This document shows, piece by piece, positions 8,626 to 20,400 of a DNA stretch of 64,000 nt; positions within the stretch are counted from its first letter, which is position 1, and each line of letters opens with the position of its first letter. Origin of the DNA: Corallium rubrum (lineage: Eukaryota > Cnidaria > Anthozoa > Scleralcyonacea > Coralliidae). The stretch lies in assembly GCA_964035015.1 (NCBI GenBank), contig OZ036004.1, positions 13,365,927 through 13,429,926 of the forward strand, written 5' to 3'. The notes under the pieces are model-generated. The model ran no database searches. It was given only the letters and a program-made list of their open reading frames with translations, and was not told the origin of the DNA. The position numbers were made by a program, and so were the translations under genes.

Positions 8626-10870
8626 CATGCACAAATTGTGTATACATTTAAGTTAATCGCCATGCAAAGCTTCAAACAATATAACTGTTTAAAAGTTAAT
8701 ATAGAATTTGAGCTTTGCGTTCCCCGCAAAGAACAAACGGCAGGCGAAAGTAAAATTTATCTTTAAAAGAATCAATAACAAGACTTCTCACGTTAGACCC
8801 ATGAACCGAACCTGGGGTATTTTAAGGTCTCTAATGTATCAACAGAAATATATCGATCATTTAAAAGAAAAAAACTGTGACGTCAGATTTCAACATGACT
8901 TTGTCCGGATTCTTAGTTTCCGTTCTTCCAAGAAATAGTCATTTTTAATTTTTAGATAATTACCATGCAGTTATTTTCCAGTTATTAATATTTTGAATGC
9001 GTTTGCTTGCATGACAACGGGGGAAAAAAGAGGTTTTCTATGATTAATTCTTTGATTAATAATTTTTGCCAATTATGCATGGGCTCTTTGAGCTCACAGG
9101 CGCTCCTAAAACAAAAAATGGATTGGTTGAGTGAAAAAGTTTGGCAGGTGGCCGGATTTGCGGTTTTTCCTTCTAACGTCAAATTGTTCGGGAATGCCTT
9201 TCAATATAACCACTGGCTTTAGGCTAAGAAAAATCCACGCTTGATATAAAAAAATCGCATGATCATTGTGTTTCCTACCGTGAATCTGTTTTGACAGTTT
9301 ATACCTAGTTCAAGAAAAAGCTTACACCCTTGTAGATCTTAAACGAATCCTAACAGACAAATTCTGTTTAATCTAGAAAGAACTCTAAATTTGGTGTTAT
9401 TGACAAAAGTCTGGGTCGCTTTTGGTAAAAACGTAGACTTTCTAAGACGCTGACTTAACGTTCCCTTTGGACGGAAGGCGAACCGCGAACGAAAGCGTAT
9501 ATACGTGCGTATTACTCTGAACGCATGGCTTTGACGTTATATTGAGTCAAAACAAAGTGTCTATAAGTGACACACTCGTGGGTCTGAAGGTATTCAGGCA
9601 AAATTAAGCTGAAGCGGAAACCATGGAAGTAAATTGCGCGGGCAAAGGTATTCTGTGTATACCGGGCTTCTAGCTAAGCTTTTGCGTAACTATTACTTGG
9701 AATCCTATAGCTATATTTATATTAGTAACGTATAAACATGTACAGAAGCCAAGAATAACTAAAGGTTTCGTAGCTGACAAACTTTAAAAATCTATTGTGC
9801 TGATTCCTATTTGTCATTTTGCAAGAGAGCGAGTCCGAAGGTTTCTCCAAAGATGAATATAATTGTCAGAATAAAGTTCGGGGTAGGAAGTGTTAGACGG
9901 ATAGTTTACAACTCATCCATGTCCATAAGTTTCCTTGAAAGTAAATAATATCATCTGGCGTTAGAATATAATACTACAAAGACAAATTCAATAGCGCTCC
10001 GTTGTGATGACGTCAGGATTGATGTTTGTCCGCTTTTACCCACAATTCTTGCAGTCCGAACAATAGATAATGGCTCATTTGCAATAATTTGAAAGTCAAT
10101 TTTGGCTTGTTCGTCCGCTTTTTGGGCTATTAATAGCAGCTCGACGGTACGCTATTCGGATAAGAACAATATATTAAAGTCAATGATAAAATATTTTAGT
10201 AGATGCTCTGTTCTATAGGTTGTTACTTTTTTCTATAAAGTCATTATTTTCGACGAAAAAATTGTGTTCGTCTTATTTGAAAGAGCTCTTAAAATAATGA
10301 AGAATATCACTTTACAGCTTCTGTATGCCTCACTTCGTTCTTGAGATACTTCCATGTAACTTTTTATTAATGCTGAGCTTTCGTCCCGTTAGCCCGCATG
10401 GCTGGCGGAAGATAGGTTTGGTAGGGGGGGGGGGCTGAACTTCGAGCACCAAAGGCGCGAGAAACCTGTAGTGGGGCATGCTCCCCCGGAAAATTTTGAA
10501 ATTTAGAGTCTCTGAAATGGCATTTCCTGCGTTTTGGGGGGAGGTTTTACAGAATCCTAAACGTTTTAAAACCTTTACTGCCCACAACAATTTTTTCATC
10601 ATTCTTCATTTTTTCGGCCTTTCTTCCCTTGGCTCAGACGAAAACAACAGTGAGTTCATTGTTCAAACTTTGAAAAACATCAAAATATTTTTTAATCATC
10701 CTACTATTACATTCGTCATCAAACGAGTATTGAGCTATCGCACGACACGACTTTTCCTTACGATTGTCATCCTGCAGTGATACGGAATTTTCAAAATGCC
10801 ATATATCGAAGGTGTATAAATATTCATGAGCGTATAATCACCCTCACCTTCGGCGCCGAAGGCAGGGACC
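8626..10870. other. Non-genic spacer, copy 1
   Basis: Unit spacer continuing from the retrotransposon insertion to the minisatellite. The equivalents are about 30,480-32,900 and 48,730-51,185. Copies 2 and 3 have about 220 bp (from about 30,655 and 48,905) that copy 1 lacks or has replaced. Short open frames occur on both strands but none shows domains or splice support. A dispersed repeat end lies at 10,430-10,560. Confidence 0.5.
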
Positions 10871-10876
10871 TGAGAA

Positions 10877-11745
10877 ATAGTCCTATACCGCTGCAACAAA
10901 AAGTCCTATACTGCATGCTGCAACAAAATGAAAGTCCTATACTGCTGTAACAAAAAGTCCTATAAAGTCCTATACTACTGTGAGAAAAAGTCCTATACTG
11001 CTGTGAGAAAGTCCTAAACTGCTGCAACAAAAAGTCCTATACTGCTACAACAACAACAAAAAAGTCCTATACTGCTGCAACAAAAAGTCCTATAAAGTCC
11101 TATAGTACTGCGAGAAAAAGTCCTATACTGCTGTGAGAAAGTCCTAAACTGCTGCAACAAAAAGTCCTATACTGCTGCAACAAAAAGTCCTATACTGCTA
11201 CAACAACAAAAAGTCCTATACTGCTGCAACAAAACGTCCTATAAAGTCCTATACTACGGCGAGAAAAAGTCCTATACTGCTGTGAGAAAGTCCTAAACTG
11301 CTGCAACAAAAAGTCCTATACTGCTGCAACAAAAAGTCCTATACCGCTGCAACAAAAAGTCCTGTAAAGTCCTATACTACTGTGAGCAAAAGTCCTATTC
11401 TGCTGTGAGAAAGTCCTAAACTGCTGCAACAAAAAGTCCTATACTGTATGCTGCAACAAAAAAAAGTCCTATACTGCTGCAATAAAAAGTCCAATACTGC
11501 TACAACAACAAAAAAGTCCTATACTGCTGCAACAAAAAGTCCTATAAAGTCCTATACTACTGCGAGAAAAAGTCGTGTACTGCTGTGAGAAAGTCCTAAA
11601 CTGCTGCAACAAAAAGTCCTATACTGCTGCAACAAAAAGTCCTATACTGCTGCAACAAAAAGTCCTATAAACTCCTATACTACTGTGAGCAAAAGTCCTA
11701 TACTGCTGTGAGAAAGTCCTAAACTGCTGCAACAAAAAGTCATAA
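10877..11745 (+). repeat. Minisatellite, 22-24 bp unit, copy 1
   Basis: Tandem units near AAAGTCCTATACTGCTGCAAC with variants CTGCTGTGAGA, CTACTGCGAGA and a short AAAGTCCTATAAAGTCC form. The variants alternate in a set order, giving a higher-order repeat. Non-coding by appearance. Confidence 0.9.
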
Positions 11746-12768
11746 AAATAATAGACATAGAATGCGTGCTCTACACGTGACAGGTGTCCAAATTAAATTT
11801 TATTTTGCCATTGTTGTGGCCCTTATAGATCCGCCATTTTCAATTTTGCAAGGGGTGGGATATATATATACAACAATGATCGCCTCTCAAAATAAAGAAT
11901 TGGAGGACGTTTCATAGGGATAAATTGGATACATGCATGACAACAAATCAACCACATACACATTAGCATAAAATAAAACAATTTGCAAGACACTTGCTTT
12001 ATTAAACGTACTAAAAACAATAAGTTCAAAATTATATTTTGATCAATTCACCACAATTACAAAAAGCAACAAAAAGATAGGCTCATGCTAAACTTGAAAC
12101 TCAGAAATTGTCTGCATCAAAGCCCGTTTAAAATAAAATAAAATATAATAAAATAATCAATTACGTAATGGAAACTAGGAGAAAATCTTAATAAAAACAC
12201 GGATTTAAAATGTCAATATTAATAGATGTCCGAAAAGACTGATGTATAAAAAGTATGACAGGTGCATAAACATATTTTATATTTCAAAAATCACAAGCTA
12301 GAAATCCCTATTAGATTGGATAAAAAAAACACACTTGCTGTTTAATTAATCCTCCACACAGTCACTCAGTATAAATCACATACAGATTGGCAAGTGGGAA
12401 TCATTCAAATATAATGTAAAACAGTAAAAACACTAAACCATTCGTATTAAAAGGCCGCTATCGTCGCCATTTCTACATCCAGAGTTTGATGTTCGAAATG
12501 TTTTGGTGAAGGATATTGCACTTCACATGCCCTTATCTTTAAATTCACTAATCCAGTAAATTTCCCGGCGTAAAAAAACCAAAGAAATTCAGTACAAAAA
12601 TACATCCATCGTCCACTCCACACCGGTTACCAACTGCGGCCGTGTAAAAAACTGTTAAAAGTCCTAGAGTGAGTTCCTTTTGCCCTTATAAATCCGCCAT
12701 TTTGCGACGACAATTTTTTGACTGACAGGAGATAGGAGCCCGCATTCTAGGTATATTATTTCTATGCA
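11746..12768. other. Non-genic spacer between two minisatellite blocks
   Basis: AT-rich; the equivalents are about 33,150-34,202 and 52,508-53,420. Copy 2 has a (TA)n tract at 33,266-33,320 where copy 1 has only a short one. No gene seen. Confidence 0.4.
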
Positions 12769-13092
12769 AAAAGTCCTACACTGCCGCTACAAAAAGTCCA
12801 ATACTGCCGCAACAAAAAAAGTCCTATACTGCAGCAACAAAAAAAGTCCAATACTGCAGCAACAAAAATTCCTATACTGCTGCAACAAAAAGTCTTATAC
12901 AGCAGCAAGTCTTGTACTGATACGACATGTTTTATAGTAGTGACAACTACTACAATAACTGCTGCAACAAGTTATATACGGTACTGCTATGACAACTGCC
13001 ATATACTGCTGCAACAAGTTCTCTGCTACTTAAAAAACTTATGTACTGCCATGACAACTGGTGCAAGAAGTCCTGTTCTGCTGCAAGAAGTG
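12769..13092 (+). repeat. Second minisatellite block, degenerate, copy 1
   Basis: Units related to the first block (AAAAGTCCTACACTGCCGC, AAGTCCAATACTGCAGCAAC) that degrade rightward into CTGCTGCAACAAGTT. The equivalents at 34,203-34,535 and 53,421-53,750 are nearly the same length, unlike the first block. Confidence 0.8.
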
Positions 13093-13333
13093 TTTCATGG
13101 AGTAATTAACTGTCTTGTTTCCTGCCAGTCCTCAATGTCACACAAAATTTGTGTCATAAATATGCAAACATTTCTTTGTAATAAAAAATTACCATCTACT
13201 GAATGTGACTTGAAGAACAATCAATGTATGGTTGCTCATTATTTTGATGACATTGCTGCACATTCTCCTTTTAGTCCTTACTTTACAATATAGTTTATGA
13301 TCTTTACCCACAGTACTAACTGGATTGCTTTAT

Positions 13334-13508
13334 TACCTGTACTTTCATACTAAATCACAGTCATCGAAATAGGACTGAATTATTGAATTATAGAGCAATA
13401 TTAGCGTCTTTTTGGTGACATACTGACGAACACATTTTAAGCCACCAATGGCGTGAAACTTTCTTTCCCGAGACATCAATATGTTTTGACCAAGAAAGTT
13501 TCTTTACA
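13334..13508 (-). pseudogene. LINE reverse-transcriptase remnant, copy 1
   Basis: The minus strand reads (with a frame break here) KLSWSKHIDV, then KKVSR, then LLYNSIIQSYFDYCDLV as seen in copy 2. This W-x-x-HI … KK … LY-x-S-x-I … FDYC pattern is the region after the RT catalytic core in non-LTR retrotransposons of the CR1/L2/Jockey kind. The upstream RT has been replaced by the tetranucleotide array. A broken relic. Confidence 0.55.
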
Positions 13509-14657
13509 CAAACAAACAAACAAACAAACAAACAAACAAACAAACAAACAAACAAACAAACAAACAAACAAACAAACAAACAAACAAACAAACAAACAAA
13601 CAAACAAACAAACAAACAAACAAACAAACAAACAAACAAACAAACAAACAAACAAACAAACAAACAAACAAACAAACAAACAAACAAACAAACAAACAAA
13701 CAAACAAACAAACAAACAAACAAACAAACAAACAAACAAACAAACAAACAAACAAACAAACAAACAAACAAACAAACAAACAAACAAACAAACAAACAAA
13801 CAAACAAACAAACAAACAAACAAACAAACAAACAAACAAACAAACAAACAAACAAACAAACAAACAAACAAACAAACAAACAAACAAACAAACAAACAAA
13901 CAAACAAACAAACAAACAAACAAACAAACAAACAAACAAACAAACAAACAAACAAACAAACAAACAAACAAACAAACAAACAAACAAACAAACAAACAAA
14001 CAAACAAACAAACAAACAAACAAACAAACAAACAAACAAACAAACAAACAAACAAACAAACAAACAAACAAACAAACAAACAAACAAACAAACAAACAAA
14101 CAAACAAACAAACAAACAAACAAACAAACAAACAAACAAACAAACAAACAAACAAACAAACAAACAAACAAACAAACAAACAAACAAACAAACAAACAAA
14201 CAAACAAACAAACAAACAAACAAACAAACAAACAAACAAACAAACAAACAAACAAACAAACAAACAAACAAACAAACAAACAAACAAACAAACAAACAAA
14301 CAAACAAACAAACAAACAAACAAACAAACAAACAAACAAACAAACAAACAAACAAACAAACAAACAAACAAACAAACAAACAAACAAACAAACAAACAAA
14401 CAAACAAACAAACAAACAAACAAACAAACAAACAAACAAACAAACAAACAAACAAACAAACAAACAAACAAACAAACAAACAAACAAACAAACAAACAAA
14501 CAAACAAACAAACAAACAAACAAACAAACAAACAAACAAACAAACAAACAAACAAACAAACAAACAAACAAACAAACAAACAAACAAACAAACAAACAAA
14601 CAAACAAACAAACAAACAAACAAACAAACAAACAAACAAACAAACAAACAAACAAAC
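13508..14657 (+). repeat. (CAAA)n array, ~1.15 kb, copy 1
   Basis: About 287 uninterrupted repeats of CAAA. No impurity was noticed. It makes long low-complexity open frames on both strands that are not genes. Confidence 0.95.
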
Positions 14658-15255
14658 AGATGTTTTATTGTTTGAATGAAAAATAGCCTGTAAAATCACA
14701 ATTTGAATTATAGAATATTTATTCTATTAAAATTTTACATTCCAAGTATATAGTGTTACACTATTTTAGCTAAAATTATATGTATCTTTATATTCTTTGT
14801 TCAACTTTTAGGCTGCAAACGTGAAAATTAAAGCTGCACGAAAGTCGTTACTACGTTCGGTTAATACAATTTACATGAAATACGAGCCACCTAACAACTA
14901 TGGAGTATTTTTGGACGTTTCACATATATTTTAATCTAAATTAGATACCTGCCTAGCCAAAAAAATCCTCAAGATATGTCAATTTGCAATCCGTTTTAAT
15001 CTTGACCATCCATACCTCCGTGCATGCTTCTTGTATCTCTTTTGTATTTTCATATCATTTAAAACTGTTTTTGTGAGGTTTTTTCGTGATTTTTGAACAA
15101 TTATTTTGTACCAGATTACCAGAATCGCCGAAAATAGCGTGAGATATGTTTTAATTTTTAATATTTTTAGAAGTTTTAGACAAAGATTGATCAAATTTCA
15201 GAAAAATACGTTTAACATCAACTACTTGATTCGAATAACAATTGCCCAAACTTAC
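14658..15255. other. Conserved non-genic stretch, copy 1
   Basis: Kept in all copies (35,177-35,767; 54,904-55,499). At 14,811 a plus-strand AG acceptor-like site is followed by 40 open codons to a stop at about 14,935, but copy 2 has a frame-breaking deletion there, so I do not call an exon. Confidence 0.35.
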
Positions 15256-16166
15256 CTCGGAACTGCAAAAGTGCATTTTCCATGAGGATAAAGCGTTTGT
15301 CTGCCATTCCTAGAGGTAAGAGGTGAAAAGGCTCACAACTGTTGTTCATCAGTTCATGTCAGATAAAAATCGCCATTTTGCAAAATCGTGAAACGTCGTG
15401 TAAAGGTTCACATGAGTGATTCGGCAGAGCGTTAAATATTTCTTATTTATTATTCATGTATACGTATTATACAAAAACGAAACACAAAGACCGCATAGAT
15501 TTTCTTGCCAAAACACCCCAAAATTCTGGGTGTCACGTGACCAGCCGATGCCAGGGCCATTTTCGCCGACTCCCAACGTGGAGGCAAAATGCCCTGGGGA
15601 CGAGGTTGGTTTATATCCTCGCGCATGTCGCCTCGCGCATCTTGATTCCTCGCCATCCTACGCCATCCCACGCAATCCTGGCAAGTTCCCCCGACAGTTT
15701 GGACCTTCAAAAGAAGGTTAAAACTGCCCGGGGAACTTGCCAGGATTGCCTCGGATGGCATAAAATATCGCGCCTGCGCATTGAAGAAATGCGGACAAGT
15801 TTTCACTCGAGTTGGACTTCTGGTTGTAGCTATTCTGTGGTACAGTGTTCTCAAATGCGTGTAGCCTGCGAGCAGGCTCTCTGGGAGGCGCGGGCAGAGA
15901 GCCTGCTCGCAGGCTAAAATGTGTGTGTTCCCAGGTATTGTTCTCAGGTGGTCCAAACTTGCACTATTACAGTTGTTATTGTTGTACTGGTTATATAAAC
16001 TTGGAAAATGTTGCCGTTATAATTAAGCACTGTTCTCCTGTTAATACCAGCATTTATGCTGATAGGATCTTCAACAGTTTAAATAAAGATTTTATTATTA
16101 TTTTTATTATTATTATAGTTCCATAAATCAACAAAATAAACTTACTTTCGCCAGTTCATCCCTCAT
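15256..16166 (-). CDS. Possible two-exon start of an unknown gene, copy 1
   Basis: Exon A (16,146-16,166) is ATG plus six codons ending at GTAAGT (reads MRDELAK). Exon B (15,256-15,309) is 54 bp, 18 codons, between an acceptor with a good pyrimidine tract (CACCTCTTACCTCTAG) and a GTAAGT donor. It reads EWQTNALSSW… in phase 0 at both ends, so the exons join in frame. A TATATAA lies about 70 bp upstream of the ATG. No later exon was found and no family is recognised. Exon A differs between copies mainly at the sixth codon (GCG, TCA, TCG). It may be a real small gene or a chance pairing of good splice sites. Confidence 0.3.
15450..15800. repeat. Palindromic element with GCATCCCACGCAATCCTGGC arms
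   Basis: About 15,660-15,710 and 15,720-15,765 are inverted repeats (CAATCCTGGCAAGTTCCCCC against GGGGAACTTGCCAGGATTG). Homologues are at about 36,085-36,190 and 55,905-56,000. The open frames crossing it on both strands are a by-product of its symmetry. Confidence 0.6.
15862..15916. repeat. Strong GC-rich hairpin
   Basis: TAGCCTGCGAGCAGGCTCTC and its exact inverse, separated by about 15 bp. Also at 36,294-36,346 and 56,106-56,160, where only the loop varies. Probably a MITE core; no gene is attached to it. Confidence 0.8.
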
Positions 16167-16231
16167 GTTGTCTATCTTCCATCAGATGAGACTTGTAGTG
16201 GCAATATAGTTTCGAACGGCGAACGCCGCCG

Positions 16232-16238
16232 TTATATA
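16232..16238 (-). promoter_or_regulatory. Candidate TATA box for the unknown gene
   Basis: TATATAA on the minus strand, 66-72 bp upstream of the ATG at 16,166 and set among GAACGGCGAACG-type dyads. Also at 37,722-37,728 and 56,476-56,482. Functional only if the downstream exons are real. Confidence 0.3.
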
Positions 16239-16419
16239 ATTAAGTCCGTCCGTTCGCCGTTTTGACCTTTCTCCCATAAAGATCGATAGTTCTCCTTCTT
16301 CACTATCCACAACCTTCGATTTCCACAGATAAGCCATCGAAAGTTCATATGGGATTTGAATCGTCCGCGGCAGTTTGAAAAATGAGTCTTCAGGTAGCCG
16401 AAAGCTTGTGATTAATTGA

Positions 16420-16702
16420 TTTTGTTTTGCGTTTTGCGTTGTTTTGCGATGTTTAATTTGCATTGTTTTGCGTTTTGTTTTGCGTTTTGTTTTGCGTTTT
16501 GTTTTGCGTTTTGTTTTGCGTTTTGTTTTGCGTTTTGTTTTGCGTTTTGTTTTGCGTTTTGTTTTGCGTTTTGTTTTGCGTTTTGTTTTGCGTTTTGTTT
16601 TGCGTTTTGTTTTGCGTTTTGTTTCGCGTTTTGTTTTGCGTTTTGGTTTGTTTTGTTTTGTTTTGTTTTGTTTTGTTTTGTTTTGTTTTGCGTTTTGTTT
16701 TG

Positions 16703-16733
<31 letters not shown>

Positions 16734-17154
16734 GTTTTGTTTTTTGTTTTGTTTTGTTTTGTTTTGTTTTGTTTTGTTTTGTTTTGTTTTGTTTTGTTTT
16801 GTTTTGTTTTGTTTTGTTTTGTTTTGTTTTGTTTTGTTTTGCGTTTTGTTTTGCGTTTTGTTTTGCGTTTTGTTTTGCGTTTTGTTTTGCGTTTTGTTTT
16901 GCGTTTTGTTTTGCGTTTTGTTTTGCGTTTTGTTTTGCGTTTTGTTTTGCGTTTTGTTTTGCGTTTTGCTTTGCGTTTTGTTTTGCGTTTTGTTTTGCGT
17001 TTTGTTTTGTTTTGTTTTGTTTTGTTTTGTTTTGTTTTGTTTTGTTTTGTTTTGTTTTGTTTTGTTTTGTTTTGTTTTGTTTTGTTTTGTTTTGTTTTGT
17101 TTTGTTTTGTTTTGTTTTGTTTTGTTTTGTTTTGTTTTGTTTTGTTTTGTTTTG

Positions 17155-17185
<31 letters not shown>

Positions 17186-17198
17186 GTTTTGTTTTTAA
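16420..17198 (+). repeat. GCGTTTTGTTTT / TTTTG array, copy 1
   Basis: Blocks in order: the 12-mer GCGTTTTGTTTT (to about 16,645), TTTTG with a single 12-mer and TTTTTTG slips (to about 16,837), 12-mer again (to about 17,005), and TTTTG (to about 17,190). Low-complexity frames only. Confidence 0.95.
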
Positions 17199-18470
17199 GT
17201 GCTAACACCAATTTGTAATTCTTGTCGTTTTCTTAAATTATGTTGGTACAGTAAGTTATTAGTATTGTAAATTATTCAAGTTACCATTTTGTAATTGTCA
17301 CTGCTAAAAAGGTCCTTTGTGAAGCGGTCAACAAAATTATATCTATCCAACAGACTTAAAAGTAAAGCCAATTGTAACAACACAAATAGCAGATTTATTT
17401 TCATAAATAACATATACATGTATATAAAAGAAGTATTTACATTATTTTATAGTCTTGTCATCCACAGTTAAATATATAACGAATTATAGAGTTGTATATA
17501 GTTTAGACATACGAAACTAAAAAAAGACCAATATTAATCTGTTTGATTGTCATTCATAAAACTATTATATAAGAAATATTGATAGCGTTGATAATAATTA
17601 TTATATGTAGACATTGGCAAGTATATATATAACAATGACTATTCACAATTAATAACAGAAATGTAAGTAACTGGATACCTATAAGGGCTAATCTGATCGG
17701 GTTCCCTAGATTTGTGCTTCATTCTAGTTCCTTGGACATGCAGCTCTAGTGTTACATTTAAGTATTGAAAAGTACTGTACACTCCACAGACTTTGCGGAG
17801 ACGATACTAAACCTTTGTTCCAGTAAGCTCAGAAATCCAAATTTGCATTGAATTTGCATATTACAATAAATGAAAGTCGTATTCACTGTAAATTAACCCC
17901 CGTTTCTGATTAGCCAAATCCCCTCAGTTCTACAATCAAAAGCTGTCCATATTTGGTAATGCTCCAAACAAATAAATATTGGACGAATGTCAACCGTTCA
18001 TTCACCAATTATATTTAGTATTTTAAATAAATAATAAAACAATTATTGAATTCGTCATTCGTATGATAGAAATAATTACGCCAACCTCGGTGAATGTTAT
18101 CAACTGTCTTAGCTTTCGTCAGATCACACTCACCTCGGTCTCACACCTCCTTCCTAGTATCATAGCCAGCTTCATCCAATAATTGCTGATTAACGTAGAT
18201 ACACAAATGTTTTGTATCTCTAAAAGCTTTTGAAGGGGTACTATAGTCCATTTTGCGCATGTCCATAAAATTATTTACGTTTTAATTTGAGTTCTTATAA
18301 TTTAGATAATATTTTGATAAAAACTTAATACCAGATTTGAGAAAGTCTCCGACGAATCAGTTCAAAGAGTTAGACCACAGATTCACCGGTTCTCAGCCGC
18401 GTAAAAATCAAGCAACACTACAGCAACTGATCCTGATCTGTCATCAGATTGCTTTCCTCTTTGAAGTGCA
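17199..18470. other. Non-genic stretch, copy 1
   Basis: AT-rich intergenic sequence conserved in the other copies (38,454-39,735; 59,320-60,610). Contains short TA runs near 17,620 and an AACAATTATTGAATTCGTC motif (18,040) that recurs inverted within the 1.34 kb insertion near 23,350. No gene recognised. Confidence 0.4.
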
Positions 18471-18473
18471 TAT

Positions 18474-18921
18474 GAAACGAAAATTAAGTTTGTCTTATTT
18501 GAAAGAACACTGAAAATGATAGAGTAACATCTTTTGCAGTTTTTCGTTTCCTTGCTTCGTTCTTGAGATATTTCAGTTTGTTTGATATGCAAATTAAACA
18601 TTTTGACGTCGTACGTGCATAATGAGTTATCGCGAAAGTTATGTATCTTTGCTGCTGTCAAATATAATCACTTGAAAATCCACAGGTTCAGTGTTCTGGG
18701 CGAAACACACGCACATGCTTCCTTCGAATTATTTTGGTTTGATAATAGCAAAGATATATAACTTTTTTCAATAACTTTCAATAATAAATGTTTAGTTCAC
18801 ATATCAAACAAACTGAAATATCTCAAGAACGAAGCAAGGAAACGAAAAACTTCAAAAGATGTTAATCTATCATTTTAAGTTTTGGTTGTTTTCAAATAAG
18901 ACAGACTTAATTTTCGTTTTT
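18474..18921. mobile_element. Fold-back element, copy 1
   Basis: Long inverted arms: GAAACGAAAATTAAG … TTCGTTCTTGAGATATTTCA on the left and the inverse on the right, each about 130 bp, with about 170 bp between. Single arms or diverged pairs of the same family occur at 24,650-24,761, 27,429-27,567 and 28,457-29,206. Confidence 0.7.
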
Positions 18922-18930
18922 CTTCCCATC

Positions 18931-19176
18931 TTAATTTTCGTAATTCTCTGCATCTCCAAAAAGTTTCAAATAAATGGATCTTAGAAGAACCTCTGGTGGC
19001 ATAATATTGTTTCCTGCTACTACCAGTGCTCGACGGAAGGGCTTTATGTTTGTATCTGACGATTTGGCCATCTTGTTTTTACGAACACCATCAACGTCAA
19101 CTATTGGCCGCGTAAAATGAGAAGTTCGAGCATATCCGGTGGAGTTCCCAACAACAAAATCAAAGAACATAAGCAA
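18931..19176 (-). CDS. Hypothetical open frame, conserved in copies 1 and 3
   Basis: 81 codons from a TTG, or 45 from an ATG in a good context (AAGATGGCC, near 19,066). Copy 3 reads the same (61,077-61,322), while copy 2 has a one-base loss and a local insertion that break it. It lies downstream of the dispanin stop on the same strand. No family recognised; an in-frame acceptor-like ACCACAG precedes it. It may be 3' UTR or an alternative exon rather than a gene. Confidence 0.2.
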   Translation of the reverse strand: MLMFFDFVVGNSTGYARTSHFTRPIVDVDGVRKNKMAKSSDTNIKPFRRALVVAGNNIMPPEVLLRSIYLKLFGDAENYEN

Positions 19177-19343
19177 AACGGACTGTGGTCCCCCTTTAAA
19201 TTATAAGTACCGACATGCACCAGTGTTCTATGATCTAGAATGAGACACTGATGCACACAAATATAATCTCTCATAGCTTTTTGCTATCGAGCTATCTTAA
19301 TAAAGAGATCAGACTTTTCATGCCAAGGCATCCAATGTGTTTT

Positions 19344-20400
19344 TCCCCGAGCCCGGGCGTAGGGCCGAAGGCCCGGAGCCCGGGTGAGGGTGCTAATCTC
19401 GACATGCGTGGAGTCCACTTTACACGCGTGTAGAAAAAGCAAGGGAGACAAAATCTGGAAATGGTTTATATATATACGTCGTAGGGTGTCACGCGGTAAG
19501 AATAATTGGGCACTGGTGACTAGCTTTGAGGCAAACTTATAGTTATTTCCATATTTTGCGAAACAAAATAGTTTCAAATGGTTTCGTTTTAAACGGAAAG
19601 AAGCAGAACAACGAATAAAAGAAGGATACAAACAGCTGGTTTAATATATCTTGAAGAGAAAACAGAAAACCTGAAGAAACCAAACGTATGGTAAACAAAA
19701 ACTCGATCTCAATTGTAGTGTTTGTGGTTAAAATTGACGGTAGGGCATTTGTTTTTATTTATTTTGCTGATTGTAATCAGCATTAACCATTTATTCATTA
19801 TAAATATATTCTGTAAACGCCAAGAACGGCAAGAGTTTTAAATATAAACCCTTTTAGACACTCGTAGTTACTGTAAACTTTATAATCTAGCAACTATCAT
19901 ATAAAGTTTTATACCTTGTCCTTTAATATGTTGTTTTCAAGTTTTTGCTTTACCCATTAAGCAGTATACAGCTTCACGTTTTCGTGCTTTCCCTTTGCTA
20001 CTGTGGACTTGATGTTTTTCATTGACTTAATTGCAAGCACTTATCATAAATACTCATAGGCTTTGTTTGTCTATTTTCTTTTGTCCTGTATTATACAGAC
20101 TGAAATTTATAGGTTGTCTGTTGTTTGTATCTCCTATTATAAATGTAGTTTTTGAGCTGTTAACTTTTAATCCTGCCATTGCAAAACATAAAAGTAATTG
20201 TTTGGAAACCTTCTAAATGGCTAAAAACAATATATTTTTACAACCAGAGTTTAATATGAAATCTGTAATCATAAATTCTGTAATTATCCTGAGGAGTTAT
20301 ATCAGGAGTGCTTATTTTAATTGGAAGGTGGGGTGGGTGGGGTGTATTTCAAACAGCATATAAAAGCAGGCGAGGGGTTGTTGCATTTATGTATTTCTAG
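19344..20400 (+). mobile_element. Helitron-like element, first unit, copy 1
   Basis: Starts TCCCCGAGCCCGGG and ends TATTTCTAG. Copies 2 and 3 have no element here, only a T-run between CAATGTG and AGTATGAGCC. The left end can fold (GGGCCGAAGGCCC inside CCCGGG arms). No transposase. The same element occurs inverted at 36,512-37,584. TC…CTAG ends and no target duplication fit a non-autonomous Helitron; insertion within T-T and the hairpin at the other end also fit Helentron-type relatives. Confidence 0.5.

Noticed and set aside
10877-11745. CRISPR array
   Set aside because: Units are contiguous and near-identical with no unique spacers, and the genome is eukaryotic. This is a minisatellite.
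12940-13293. 117-codon plus-strand open frame, same in copy 2
   Set aside because: Begins inside the degenerate minisatellite with a weak start and has no domain. Identity between copies reflects recent duplication. Copy 3 keeps only the right part.
13388-14699. Long open frames of CLFV and KQTN repeats on both strands
   Set aside because: They are translations of the CAAA array; a four-base repeat without a stop is open in every frame.
14811-14935. Plus-strand terminal exon (AANVKIKAARKS…)
   Set aside because: Open in copies 1 and 3 only; copy 2 has a deletion, and no upstream exon or family was found.
15450-15956. Open frames of 153 and 168 codons on opposite strands
   Set aside because: They cross palindromic repeats (MITE-like) and overlap each other; no recognisable domain.
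16182-16463. 93-codon minus-strand open frame kept in three copies
   Set aside because: Overlaps the candidate TATA region and starts in the TTTTG array. No family or splice support; amino-acid changes are as common as silent ones.
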